Shown here one piece after another: positions 32,271-41,958 of a stretch of DNA of 64,000 nt; position 1 is the stretch's first letter, and each line of letters starts with the position of its first letter. A program made the position numbers and the translations under genes. The notes under the pieces were generated by a model. That model searched no databases. It saw only the letters and a program-made list of their open reading frames with translations, and had not been told where the DNA came from. Source of the stretch: Durusdinium trenchii (lineage: Eukaryota; Sar; Dinophyceae; Suessiales; Symbiodiniaceae); NCBI GenBank assembly GCA_963970005.1, contig CAXAMN010021562.1, positions 488,693 through 552,692 on the forward strand, read 5' to 3'.

Positions 32271-32413
32271 CCGCAGAGTCTTCGCCGCAAACGGGCCTTG
32301 GAACTCGCTGGCCACCTCTGGGCGTCCATGGTGGACGGCCTCGCGGAATTTCCCAAAACGTCTTCGCTGTGTTCCAGTGACGCTGCTTGCTTTGGAAGGG
32401 TCAACAGGCGACC
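32271..32413 (-). CDS. Exon island, frame ambiguous
   Basis: A strong acceptor (GTTCTTGCCTTTTCAG) and donor CTGCGG|GTGCGT bound 143 nt. Two frames are open: one reads SPVDPSKASSVTGTQRRRFG, the other GRLLTLPKQAASLEHSEDVL. The second would join in phase to the upstream island at 33339-33425. Both splice ends are convincing; the frame is not settled. Confidence 0.38.
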
Positions 32414-32560
32414 CTGAAAAGGCAAGAACCACTGCATATGTGTTTTTGATTGTTTTTGCATGTTTTTGGAAGCTTCGACGTGGGTCCTCCGAGGTACACG
32501 ATGTATATACTGTACTTGTGTGATCTTGGGTGTATAGGTCAGGGCTTTGGAGGAGAAAGG

Positions 32561-32624
32561 GGTTCATCTGCGGCACCCCGGGAAGGGATCATCTGCGGCA
32601 CGCATCCAGGGATCATCTGCGACA
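32561..32624. repeat. Three tandem GGATCATCTGCGGCAC units
   Basis: Copies at 32561, 32586 and 32609, spaced 25 and 23 bp, with one or two substitutions each. Confidence 0.85.
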
Positions 32625-32740
32625 CTCCGCCTTTAACTTTTATAAGCAAGAACAAGGACTATTCTGATTCAAAACATATAAAAAGATGGGAAGGATCCTC
32701 GTCACGCATTGGAGGATGATCTGGGTCACGCCTCCTTCTT

Positions 32741-32763
32741 GGGTGGGTGGGCGGGCGGGTGGG
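32741..32763 (+). other. G-quadruplex-prone run
   Basis: Six GGG runs separated by single T or C bases (GGGTGGGTGGGCGGGCGGG, then TGGG). This meets the usual G-quadruplex pattern on the plus strand. Confidence 0.7.
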
Positions 32764-33338
32764 CCAACAATCACAACAATCACACACCCTTTATATACTA
32801 CCTTTCACATCTCACATCTCACATCACAATGATCTTCTGTACACAGGTGCCCTTCACATCTCACATCACGATGCGAAAGCACACCACGATGGTCTTCACA
32901 TCACCATTGTTTTCAATAGTCTTGCACTCGTGGGGGTGTGTGGTAGAGGGTGGGGAGGGAGCGTCACCTCTAAAACTCTTGATAGGATGTTGCGGTACCT
33001 TCTCATATACTGCATAGAGCCTAGGAGTGCCACAAACGACAGCGCGGTTGAGTGCCGCAAACGAACCCCCCCACCTTGGAAGCGGCTGGGCACCCCTAAC
33101 CTGTTAGGTTACCAGAACCTACTAGGCTCCAATTGTGTAACCTAGTTGCCAATCTGTCACTTGCCAGGGCCACGAACCTTCCTTCGGGTAGTTTCGCCTC
33201 TCTGTCAGGCAACGACAACGTCACATCGCAATACATCAATACATGCACGAACACTTTCCCAGAGGCTTTAAGTTTGGAAATTCACTACAGCTGCTAGCTC
33301 AGCTGCTCTCACCTCCAACCCACCCCAGCCCTCTGCAC

Positions 33339-33425
33339 CTTGGCCGCTCGCCGGAAGCCGCCCTGCAGCAAGGCGAACTCCACCGCGCTCCGGAAGCCGC
33401 GGTCCCGCTGCGCCCTCCAATCGGC
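33339..33425 (-). CDS. PPR-like exon island on the 3' side of the transposon
   Basis: 29 codons, phase 0/0, reading ADWRAQRDRGFRSAVEFALL and QGGFRRAAK, with the donor GCCAAG|GTGCAG. The acceptor is CGCCCCGGAG. The AVEFALLQGGFRRAA segment looks like a helical repeat. It lies about 190 bp from the transposon end; the next island on the other side is 37041-37191. If that island uses a GC donor (CCATG|GCGAGG), the two join in phase 0. Confidence 0.42.
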
Positions 33426-33610
33426 CTCCGGGGCGCATTGATGGGGGGGGACATGGAGCGTGAAGGAACTGAAGACCTGAATGTCGGAGAAAGCTGTCTG
33501 TTCGAAATGAACCAAACACTGACACGCAATCTCAAAGTTCAATTGAACATATCATTTCATCTAATACTGTATAGTACAACCAAACATTACATATCTATAT
33601 TTACACATTA

Positions 33611-33618
33611 TAATATAT
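33611..33618. repeat. Target site duplication, left copy (TAATATAT)
   Basis: TAATATAT abuts the left terminal repeat and recurs at 36917-36924 next to the right one. Eight bp is typical for IS1595/Merlin elements. The sequence is AT-rich, so part of the match could be chance. Confidence 0.6.
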
Positions 33619-33649
33619 GGGCTCGTGAACTTTTCGGGGCCCCCTGGGA
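33619..33649 (+). repeat. Left terminal inverted repeat
   Basis: The core CTTTTCGGGGCCCCCTG (33630-33646) is shared exactly with the complement of the right end; the mismatches lie in the outer 11 bp and near the inner edge. Confidence 0.75.
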
Positions 33650-33660
33650 AGCAATTCATG

Positions 33661-33742
33661 TTCAATCATCTGATCCACATGTCTCAAACCCTTCAACTAT
33701 TCATCTGATCCAACTATATCATCTGATCCAACTAGTTCATCT
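33661..33742 (+). repeat. Subterminal repeats TCATCTGATCCA
   Basis: TCATCTGATCCA occurs three times in 60 bp (near 33666, 33701 and 33719), followed by a partial TTCATCTGTG. Subterminal repeats often bind transposase. Confidence 0.6.
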
Positions 33743-33823
33743 GTGTACACATATATCCTTTGCAAACATATCAACCATTTACCTCAACATATCTAACTTG
33801 TGACACTCAGTGGAGGGGGGGGG

Positions 33824-34223
33824 NNNNNNNNNNNNNNNNNNNNNNNNNNNNNNNNNNNNNNNNNNNNNNNNNNNNNNNNNNNNNNNNNNNNNNNNNNNNN
33901 NNNNNNNNNNNNNNNNNNNNNNNNNNNNNNNNNNNNNNNNNNNNNNNNNNNNNNNNNNNNNNNNNNNNNNNNNNNNNNNNNNNNNNNNNNNNNNNNNNNN
34001 NNNNNNNNNNNNNNNNNNNNNNNNNNNNNNNNNNNNNNNNNNNNNNNNNNNNNNNNNNNNNNNNNNNNNNNNNNNNNNNNNNNNNNNNNNNNNNNNNNNN
34101 NNNNNNNNNNNNNNNNNNNNNNNNNNNNNNNNNNNNNNNNNNNNNNNNNNNNNNNNNNNNNNNNNNNNNNNNNNNNNNNNNNNNNNNNNNNNNNNNNNNN
34201 NNNNNNNNNNNNNNNNNNNNNNN
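33824..34223. other. Assembly gap (400 N)
   Basis: Exactly 400 N after a G homopolymer (GGAGGGGGGGGG). It probably hides the 5' part of the transposase gene. A length of exactly 400 suggests an estimated gap size. Confidence 0.95.
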
Positions 34224-35625
34224 CTCGAACTAGTTTGTCAGCAACTGCTTCTTACCTCCAATCTTGTGCCATGGAAGCTGCCATGATGGAAGGTAACAAC
34301 GCATATATGAAGTACATGCAAACACACAAGCACACAAAAGTTTCGGATGGCACAGTGTCCATTGATCAACTACCTCTGATCAAAGTGGAGCCCAAATCCA
34401 AAAAGTCCTTCAAGGAGTTCTTTCAGGTCATCCGCAATGTGTCTGATGTGGATGTGGCTGCTATTCGTTCAGTGATGAGTGAGGCATCACCAAAATATGC
34501 TCATCTACCTGCATCTGTCCGTCCACGTGATGCTCTTGGTGACTCTTGTGTACTTCAATTAGTTTTGGAAAAATCTGCTCATGCTTCCTGGACAGTCCTC
34601 AAGTTCTACCACTCTACGGTGTCAATTCCAATGGGCTTGGCCAAAACTCTTTGCAACAATAACGTCCTCACCATCGACTACAAGATTTGCTCTAATTCTG
34701 ATGTCGTCAAGAAGGGCTTCATGAAGATGTTGAGCAAGATTCCAGGAGACCAGTGGCTAACACAAGAAGTAGTGGACAAGCCACAGATTCAACGGCATAC
34801 TTCCAAGGATGGAGACAACAAGACTTGGAATCCAGATGAAGAAGAAACTTGGTCTTTGATGAGACAAACTTGGGCAGTCAACGGGGCATTTCGAAGTCAT
34901 CATCATCTGGTCGTAGTTCAGAGAGAACAAAGGCCGTGACTTCGCAACGTGTGGCAAAGAGACTTCCAGCACAAACCGTTCACCGGCGTCCAGCTGCTCA
35001 TTTGCGCCGGCCTGCTGCTGCGCCTGCGCGTCGGCCGGCTGCCGCCCCACTTCGCCGGCCTGCCGCAGTCATGAAATCTGTCTTCAACAAGAACAAGGTG
35101 GGCACAGAGAGGGACACCCGCTCCCAGGGCCGATGGCTCTTTGCAGCGGTTCTTGTTGGAAGTAAGAAAACAAAATACACACATGAGAACGGAAAAAAAC
35201 GGTTTTCCTTTACCCTCTTGCCAAAGCCTGCTTTTGCTGCGGATCACAAATCGCGGGGCACTGCTTCTATGAAGATTGCTATCCAATCGTGCATTGCCAA
35301 GCAGGCGTTTCTCGTGCACGACGCTTGGAAAGCATCTACTGCTGCCATCAAAAGTCTTGGGCTGAAGGCGGCTCCGTCCATCAACCACTCGACTGGTTGG
35401 AGAGATGCCAATACTGGATTCCATTCGAACGATATTGAGTCCGAGTTTTCCCGTCTCAAGACCATGGTGAGAGAGCGCTATGGTAGGTTATGCTTCCAGT
35501 CCACAGCTTCAAATGAAGCAGAAGACGAAGTAGATGTAGGGGATCTGTACGAGTACACGTTCAGAGTCAACATTGGCAACTCATTTCAATCAATGCTGAA
35601 TGCATTTGTTTTGTCATCACCTTAG
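34224..35625 (+). CDS. ISXO2-like (IS1595/Merlin) transposase, 5' truncated by gap, one frame shift
   Basis: From the gap to about 34840 one frame reads through an unrecognised N-terminal region (EPKSKKSFKEFFQVIRNVSD; STVSIPMGLAKTLCNNNVLT). The catalytic half continues in another frame to TAG at 35623-35625, so one base is gained or lost near 34840-34848, or a tiny intron is present. Catalytic residues expected of the family are visible. The first Asp is in VFDETNLGSQRG (34858-34860) and the second in LVHDAWKAS (35320-35322). The Glu is in HSNDIESEFSRLK (35437-35439), part of the diagnostic NHS..W.D..TGFHSNDIES box. An Arg-Pro-Ala repeat (RRPAAHLRRPAAAPARRPAA) interrupts the domain between the first and second Asp. 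It acts in the nucleus on the element's ends. Confidence 0.75.
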
Positions 35626-35866
35626 CGTTCATCTGTGTACTCTGTCTGACCAACGGTATGGGTATAGATTGCAATGCAATCTGCTGCAGTAGCTTTACGC
35701 AAAAAATGTCATGTCTTTAGCGTCTGCATCTGCAAGGTATGTTCTTGTAGTGGTTTCTGTATGTGTTTGCTTGCATGATTACTTCAATGTCATTTGACAA
35801 CAAGCATATAGCTTTTTGCAGGTGGTATCTGTATTTGATTACTCTTGTTTACTTTGGCAGTTTGCA

Positions 35867-35898
35867 TGTTTATAAACACTGACTACTGTTTATAAACA
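35867..35898. promoter_or_regulatory. Paired 12-bp palindromes TGTTTATAAACA before the second gene
   Basis: Two exact copies of the perfect palindrome TGTTTATAAACA (35867-35878 and 35887-35898) are 20 bp apart, about two helical turns. They lie 70-100 bp upstream of the ATG at 35969. The placement suggests a paired protein-binding site controlling the second transposon gene. This is inference from position and symmetry only. Confidence 0.45.
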
Positions 35899-35968
35899 CA
35901 CCACTTCTTCATTGATGAAGTTACCTTGATAGTGACTGGCTCCAGCTCAAGTCTGTATCAGTGTCATC

Positions 35969-36745
35969 ATGGCGCCCAAGAAGGTGATGTTTGTGGCTAT
36001 GGGTTCTGAAGTAGAACCTGGGCGGTTTTCGTTGGATCTGCAGACGGTGGACCCTGTCATCTACCGCCCAGACCCAACTACTGATGCTGAGCCGTCAGTG
36101 CCTGTGCCCAACGCACATGAACTCCACCAGGACATCGTCAGTGGCCGCAAAGCAGCGTGTGAGTCAAAACAACAACGAACACCAAGACAGATTCAAGCGC
36201 ATATTCACTATGTCCAAAGAAGCTTGAATTTAGCTCCTGGCATTTCTGGCCAGTGGTCTCGTCAAGCGCAAGATGTTCTCGACACGTGGCTCTTGAAAGA
36301 TTTGAAGGGCGTGCAGAAAAGGAATATGTTGGCATTGGAGGACAAACCACCTGCTGAAAGTTCCTGCTCAAAAGCCGTTGGCAACATCGTTGAGAGCTCA
36401 GAAGCCCTGGACTCACAGCCAAAGGATGAGGATGCCAACATCTTTGAGGACCATCACTCAGAAGCCCTGGACTCACAGCCAAATGATGACAATATGATGG
36501 ACGAGGATTGCGTCAAGGAGACAACCCCCAAGGATGGCAAGGCCAAGGTCTCATCTTCATCTTCTTCGTCTTCTACCTCCTCTTCCTCGTCCTCTGACCG
36601 TACTAAGCGCCGCAAGGTAGAACTGCAGGCTGCATTGACACATCTGAAGAACTTACAAGAAGTGCACCACCTTGAAGACATGGGCGGTTGTCTGCAAATG
36701 ATTAAATCCGCCATGCAGAATGTCAATGCAGCTTTGCGCTTGTAG
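35969..36745 (+). CDS. Second transposon gene: 258-residue nuclear-looking protein, unknown
   Basis: A complete frame from ATG to TAG inside the transposon, downstream of the transposase on the same strand. The N-terminal 120 residues look structured (TPRQIQAHIHYVQRSLNLAP and QAQDVLDTWLLKDLKGVQKR). The middle is acidic with a 60-bp exact DNA duplication encoding SEALDSQP twice (residues 144-151 and 164-171). A Ser/Thr tract (195-209) leads into RTKRRKVEL (211-219), a likely nuclear localisation signal. The last 40 residues are helical. No known domain is recognised. It could be an accessory DNA-binding or targeting protein, or a captured host gene. Confidence 0.65.
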   Translation: MAPKKVMFVAMGSEVEPGRFSLDLQTVDPVIYRPDPTTDAEPSVPVPNAHELHQDIVSGRKAACESKQQRTPRQIQAHIHYVQRSLNLAPGISGQWSRQAQDVLDTWLLKDLKGVQKRNMLALEDKPPAESSCSKAVGNIVESSEALDSQPKDEDANIFEDHHSEALDSQPNDDNMMDEDCVKETTPKDGKAKVSSSSSSSSTSSSSSSDRTKRRKVELQAALTHLKNLQEVHHLEDMGGCLQMIKSAMQNVNAALRL

Positions 36746-36885
36746 ATAGCATGAACCTCCTCTGGCATGAACCTGGGCGTATGGCGTATGAAAGATTTCA
36801 TGCAGTCTATGTGCAATGTTTTTGTGGAAGTATATGCATATATATATATGGGCGCGTTTCATGGTATTATATCTTATCCATTACT

Positions 36886-36916
36886 TCTCAGGGGGCCCCG
36901 AAAAGCACGCGCGCCC
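36886..36916 (-). repeat. Right terminal inverted repeat
   Basis: Ends CACGCGCGCCC directly before TAATATAT (36917-36924), the right target duplication. An inner GGGCGCG at 36850-36856 faces it and could be a second, nested end. Confidence 0.72.
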
Positions 36917-37040
36917 TAATATATATATATATACATATACATATATCATGTATATATATATATATTAATATCATTATGTATATAATATATTTATTCGTTC
37001 TCTCTAGACAAAAAGCGGGCCCAAAGTTACATCCCCTCGC

Positions 37041-37191
37041 CATGGCCTCCTCCAGCAGCTGCAAGGCTCTCTTCGACTCCAAGGCCCGTCCACAGGCTAC
37101 GGCCGCCACCGTCAGGAGCTGAGCGTCCGGCGCGGCCGCGCCTGGATCAGCGGCATCGGCTTTCCGCATCGGGGATCCGGATTCCCAGCGG
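37041..37191 (-). CDS. PPR-like exon island on the 5' side of the transposon
   Basis: The acceptor ACTTGTTTAG is followed by RWESGSPMRKADAADPGAAA, PDAQLLTVAAVACGRALESK and RALQLLEEAM. The AACGRALESKRALQLLEEA type of segment (here VACGRALESKRALQLLEEAM) is a clear PPR-like helix pair. The donor is either GC at 37040 (in phase with 33425-33339) or GT at 37030 (out of phase). The AT-rich right flank of the transposon begins about 115 bp away. Confidence 0.5.
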
Positions 37192-40100
37192 CTAAACAAG
37201 TAGAGGGTTGAGTCCTTTAAATATTCTAAATAGTCTGTGCTTGTGTTCTCATATCTTCATGCTTTCCATGTGAAAGGGCATGATGGCACAGTCTGTCCCG
37301 GTCCTGTCAGTGTGCTGGACCTTGCAAAACCTGGACCTCTATCAAATGTTTGAGGTGCTTGGCAAACAAATCACGACAAAAAGCCTGCATCGTAGCTCAT
37401 CTTCAGCTGATGGATCTGCTCCAAACACCACTGCCATTCCTTCTCCTCCATGAAGCCCTTACTTAACCTTGAGCACCCAGCAGCATTGCCCACCAAAAGA
37501 CCCAATGAAACTACAAGGGTATACGTATACCTTGCAAAGGCAAAGGACATGCTCAGGTGCTACTGAGGTCTCACATCCCAGACTCTGTTGATAAGGTGGA
37601 AAAAACCTTTGCGCCTTTGAAGAATACTGCAAAGGTGGAGTATAACAGGTGAGACACATGCTCATTGTTCTATATAGCAAACAGGTATATAAATCTGGAA
37701 TAAACAGCACAAGCCGGACGTGGGAAAGGGATGACTTCTTCATGATCCCAACAGAAGCGCCACCCCTGGTTTGGCCAGCATACACAGTGCGGACCGCATT
37801 GCCATCAGCTGCTTTGTTCCTGGCATCACCACACCGGGAGGCAAACGGGGTATATGTATATAGATGCTTCATTCACAGATGAGAGATGAGAGGAAACAAC
37901 AGTTTGTGATTACAGTACATTGCATGTGATATCACCTGCTGGCTTGGGTACTTGACCTACTAGCTCTGTTTTACACCATTGTAAACACACTTTGCCTCCA
38001 TACCTTGCTTACCAAAAGCTGACGCGTGTCACTTTTGTATTCTCACAGGTCTGCGATGGGTACAACTATGTCCGTTCTCCTCCTCCATTGTTGTTTGGAT
38101 TCTATTTGTAGTACCGGCTAAAGAGACAAATGGCCGAGATTAGGCAATCCACAAAAAACCATGTGCCACCTATATCAATCTCCCATTGCTCCGCTCCCGG
38201 TGCCCGGTCCACCTGTTCACCTCCCTCATGAGTTCCTTCCGGAGAGGTCCATTGCACATGCTGATGCAAATGCTGTAGCTCCTCACGTCGACCCATGCGG
38301 CGTGCTGGACACGACACCCATATTTTCGACCAGATTGTGTACAGGATGGAGACTCCTGGTGTGACGTGCATGGCCCGTAAAATCTGACAAAACACCCTGC
38401 AAATTCCATACCTTCCAATCACAGCTTTCGTATGCTTTCGTAAATCTGTGTATTTCCCTCGTGACCGCGTGTCAATAGAACCACTGACAACACATGTAGG
38501 TGGAGGCGCATCATGATTTGGCATCAACTTAGACTTAGATAGTTATCACATAGGGTGCTTGGGGGAGCAACACCCCACACTCCATTTTAGACTCTAGACC
38601 TGCATGATTGAAGTCATTCCAACCTTTGGTTTGTTGTTCTGTGCAACAAAACGCGTGTCAACTGCCTCCGCTATCCGATATCCAGTCAAATGCTTTGCAA
38701 ACTGCCTCCGCTCCTCTCGTTGGCCTCAAGGTTTGCGTGTGGCACAGCTCTCAAGACATGCATCGCCCTTTCCCAAAGCCTCAGTCCCAATGCGGCCGCG
38801 TCTACTCGGCACGGAATGGATTGAACTGTGATCGGCCGTCTGCGGGTCGCCTGACATGTCAGGAAATACTATTGAACCTCGTGGATAATTGGCTGTTCAT
38901 GACGTGTTCCTTGTATGTTCTGGAGCCATTCTCAAGATGATGAGCATCAGCAAATGGGGGACCGGTTGAATTGCCGCAGAGAAACAACATTAAGCCGGGC
39001 ATACAAAATACAGCAAATTTCAGCAAATGAATCCCTCCAATCCATCTTGGGCATGTTTTCAGAACGAACATAGGTTTAGTCAGAATCTCTCCTTCTTAGT
39101 TCGCCATAACACCGGATGATGAAAAACAAACGGCATCAAAGTATAAACGTACATTCGATAAACGTACAAAACATGAAGAGCAAAACATAGCAAAACCAAC
39201 CCTGAAGGTGTGGGACCCTGCAAATTGCTCGTGGTAAAATGGAAAGGTACTGTAACACCCATCACATTATGAGTACAAGTACAAGTTATAATCTTTTGAT
39301 GTTGTAACATGCCCAAAAGATCCCAAAAGAACGGACTGGTTGTGCCTGCATTCTTTCAATGCGCTCAGCACATTGTTGAAGCTTACCTTGGCTGAGCGGC
39401 AAAGTACAATTGTGGAACAAAATCAGAATCACACATTGTGCGGTTGGCACATGGTGGCACCACTGGTGGCACCCTATTCTCCGTGGCGAACCGGAGAAGC
39501 AATTCCAAACAAACGTGGCGAGTCCTGGGGCTTCACAAGAAAATCTTGCTTGGCAAATGGTAGCTGGCAATGTCAGGGAAAGGGCCGTAGACCAGCATGT
39601 CATTGAGCAGCGAAATGGCTGTCAACCATTGGCCACCTGAATTCAAGGGAAAAGCAACTCTGGTCAGGTTAGTTCCTTAAACAACCAATCCACACCCACA
39701 ATGATCACCAATGGTCCAATGAAATACACGGCGCCCTCGCGTACCCATCCAGCACCACCTCCCGGGTGTCACATCGGACAGTGCCTCTCGACAGCGCCTG
39801 CAGGACGGCATTGTACCTGGAAGGGACGACAAATTTCGTGATTTATCATTACCAAAAGGATAACATGCATGCCATATACATATACATATACATGTATACA
39901 TATAGGAAATACTTATCTTATACAGTATCATGCTCAAAAAGAGATACTGTATATTGCGCATTGCAACTCCTTCATCCGATGACTGTTCATGGTCTCTTCA
40001 TCACCACTCTCTTCACTGGAGCTCACAGCACCACATCTTCATTGATCTTGAAGTCGCGACATTTCCTTAGTACATCTGGATAAGCTGGATACATATCACA

Positions 40101-40372
40101 CAATGTTCAATCCGCTGGTGGCGGGATGTTTCAGGGTGGTGAAACGCCAACGTTCAATAATGAATCACAAAGCCAACACAAAGCCAACCAACAGCTCGTT
40201 TGAAGCTTCCGTTGATATCTTATATTTTTTTTTTGCATCCTTATGCGCGGCCATGAAATGCTTTGATATGTACAGATAAAGACTCGGTCACCTGCCAAAC
40301 ACAAGAAGCTCCGGTGTCCAGAAGCTCCGATGGCCACCTATGTATATATATATGTATGTAATTTAATTTAAT
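37192..40372. other. Intron-like or intergenic sequence
   Basis: No convincing exon. A 141-codon minus-strand open frame (38102-38527) and a plus-strand frame near 39410-39603, with a C..NG.W..C pattern (RKSCLANGSWQCQGKGRRPA) faintly like a sushi domain, are noted but unsupported. Confidence 0.4.
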
Positions 40373-40448
40373 AGGGAACCCCCCACCAATGGATTGGGGT
40401 CTATTTGCGTTCTTCTGGGGGGTTGAACAGGGACTGGGAGGTCTCCCT
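40373..40448. repeat. MITE-like element with GGGAGACCTCCC ends, copy 3
   Basis: Begins AGGGAACCCCCCACC and ends CTGGGAGGTCTCCCT. It is flanked by AAT on both sides, a possible 3-bp duplication. Confidence 0.55.
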
Positions 40449-40693
40449 AATCCAATACACACCATATGTATATGTATATATATATAAGTATCAGTATATG
40501 AAAAAGGAGGCTGTCATCTGTCGACACAACAAATTCTGGGCAAGCCAATTGCAATGGAATTGCTGTAGCACACGGGAGCTGATAGCAGCGGACCCAAACA
40601 GCTTTCTCCAAGTGTCGTGAGGAGCCAGAGTGCTTCGCGCCACATCTTGCCTGCTCCGGAGCACGTCTCGTCTTTTCAGGGTCCTCCAACCTA

Positions 40694-40794
40694 ATAGCTT
40701 CTTGCTCCCAGTAGTATGGCCAGGAGCCCCTAGTAGCGTCTTTGCTCCTAGTAGCGATGTCCTTTGCTCCTAGTAGCGTCCTTGCTCCTAGGAG
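40694..40794. repeat. CTAGTAG short array, copy 6
   Basis: Five units; carries the AGGAGCCCCTAGTAGCGTC subtype as in copy 3, with almost identical unit order. Confidence 0.85.
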
Positions 40795-41344
40795 AGTGAT
40801 AGATGGAATGGAAGTGAGGTGAGGTTTACAAGTGACGTCAACGGAGTCAACAGGGTGAAGTAAATGAGTCTAGGCACGGGCATTCACTCTTAGGAGGAGT
40901 ACAAAGGGTTCTTGCTGCTTCGGGAGCCAGTAGTGGCATCGATTTGGCAACGTCATGTCATGTTAACAAGCAAGATACTGGAGGAACAATGAACAATGCC
41001 TTCGAAAAGGCTGCTTAGAGGACATATTGAATATTGTCTTAAAGCACGCATGCAAACCGACACCACACAATCATGTCAACCGATGAATCACAAAGGTGCA
41101 ACATCAGGGTCTTCACCTGAGGCCCATTTTCTTTTAGCAGCAAGTTCCTCGAGACCTTGCCTTCTGGTCACCAAGCCCTCCGCTCTAGCCAGCATCAACA
41201 AAAACATTCAACATCATACAACACATTACAACACCAAATTCCCAAATTTTTGAGATTGCAACATATTCCAACAAACCATTCCAACAAACCCTCCTCCACG
41301 ACCGAACATTGAACAAATCAAAATGCTGTCCCAGCGGCGCTTGC

Positions 41345-41426
41345 CCACGCCCAGCGCACGGATCAGCTTGGTGTAGCAGCTCCGCTGCACCTGGAAGCGC
41401 TGCGGCTCCTCTGCTGCGATCCGCAC
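41345..41426 (-). CDS. Exon island, PPR-like
   Basis: A minus-strand frame reads VRIAAEEPQRFQVQRSCYTK and LIRALGVG, starting after CACCCGAG and ending at a GC donor (GTGG|GCAAGC). Past that donor the frame stays open (KRRWDSI). CYTKLIRALGVGKRRW has the spacing of a PPR first helix and tryptophan. A second frame is open too. Confidence 0.42.
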
Positions 41427-41602
41427 CTCGGGTGGCCCCGAAAGGCTGGCAGTTTTTCCTTTGGTGGTAATTATCCTTAGATCATGTCATCTTAGGTCCG
41501 TCTGTTTTCCTACATTGTCAGCTGTGACTAAACAAAGAGGATCCAGGGAAGTCTTGCTATAACATGATAATACCTGGTCAGCGCACTCCCTGCAAACATG
41601 AC

Positions 41603-41726
41603 CCGCAGGCCGTGTTGGTCTATTGGTCGTATTAGGCCAAAGCAACAGGACAGGTCGCTCTCGACCGCTGGCATCCGGACAAGTTGCTAACTCGATGAGC
41701 TGCCCGGTGCGTTTGGCTGCAGGTTG
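41603..41726 (-). CDS. Exon island, unrecognised
   Basis: The acceptor TAGGATTTTGCAG and donor CCTGCGG|GTCATG bound a frame reading QPAAKRTGQLIELATCPDAS, GRERPVLLLWPNTTNRPTRP and AG. Splice signals and composition are good. Family unknown. Confidence 0.42.
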
Positions 41727-41958
41727 CTGCAAAATCCTAAGTCAAAGAAAAACTTGGAAGGTCGATCATGTCAATGATCATGTCAATTTGGACTCAACCA
41801 CACTTGCACTTGGCACTGTATACCAAGAATTGCCATCTAAATCCAACCTGAGGGGGTCAGAGTCTTCCATGCATTACATGAGGGCTTTGAGAATGACAAA
41901 AAGTGCCCCAAGACGAACATCAGTATACCTGGCACCTGACCTCGTTTAAGGTGCCCAC

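Larger units (their letters stand above)
33619..36916 (+). mobile_element. Merlin/IS1595-type DNA transposon with two genes
   Basis: The 31-bp ends are inverted repeats: 33619-33649 (starting GGGCTCGTGAACTTTTCGGG) against the complement of 36886-36916 (starting GGGCGCGCGTGCTTTTCGGG), 26 of 31 matching by eye. They are flanked by TAATATAT duplications. Inside are a transposase with the ISXO2-like C-terminal DDE signature and a second unrelated gene. A 400-base assembly gap (33824-34223) hides the start. The element lies between two minus-strand exon islands, so it probably sits in an intron of that gene. Merlin elements move by cut-and-paste DNA transposition. Confidence 0.75.

Noticed and set aside
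33760..34290. Long open frames running through the N block
   Set aside because: They exist only because N codons cannot be stops; nothing is known about 33824-34223.
39410..39603. Sushi/CCP-like C..NG.W..C pattern
   Set aside because: Only one disulfide half is visible and no second exon; the pattern is short enough for chance.
41429..41444. Merlin end-like TTTCGGGGCC near 41.43 kb (reverse)
   Set aside because: Only ten bases match the terminal repeat core and no partner end or duplication is visible.
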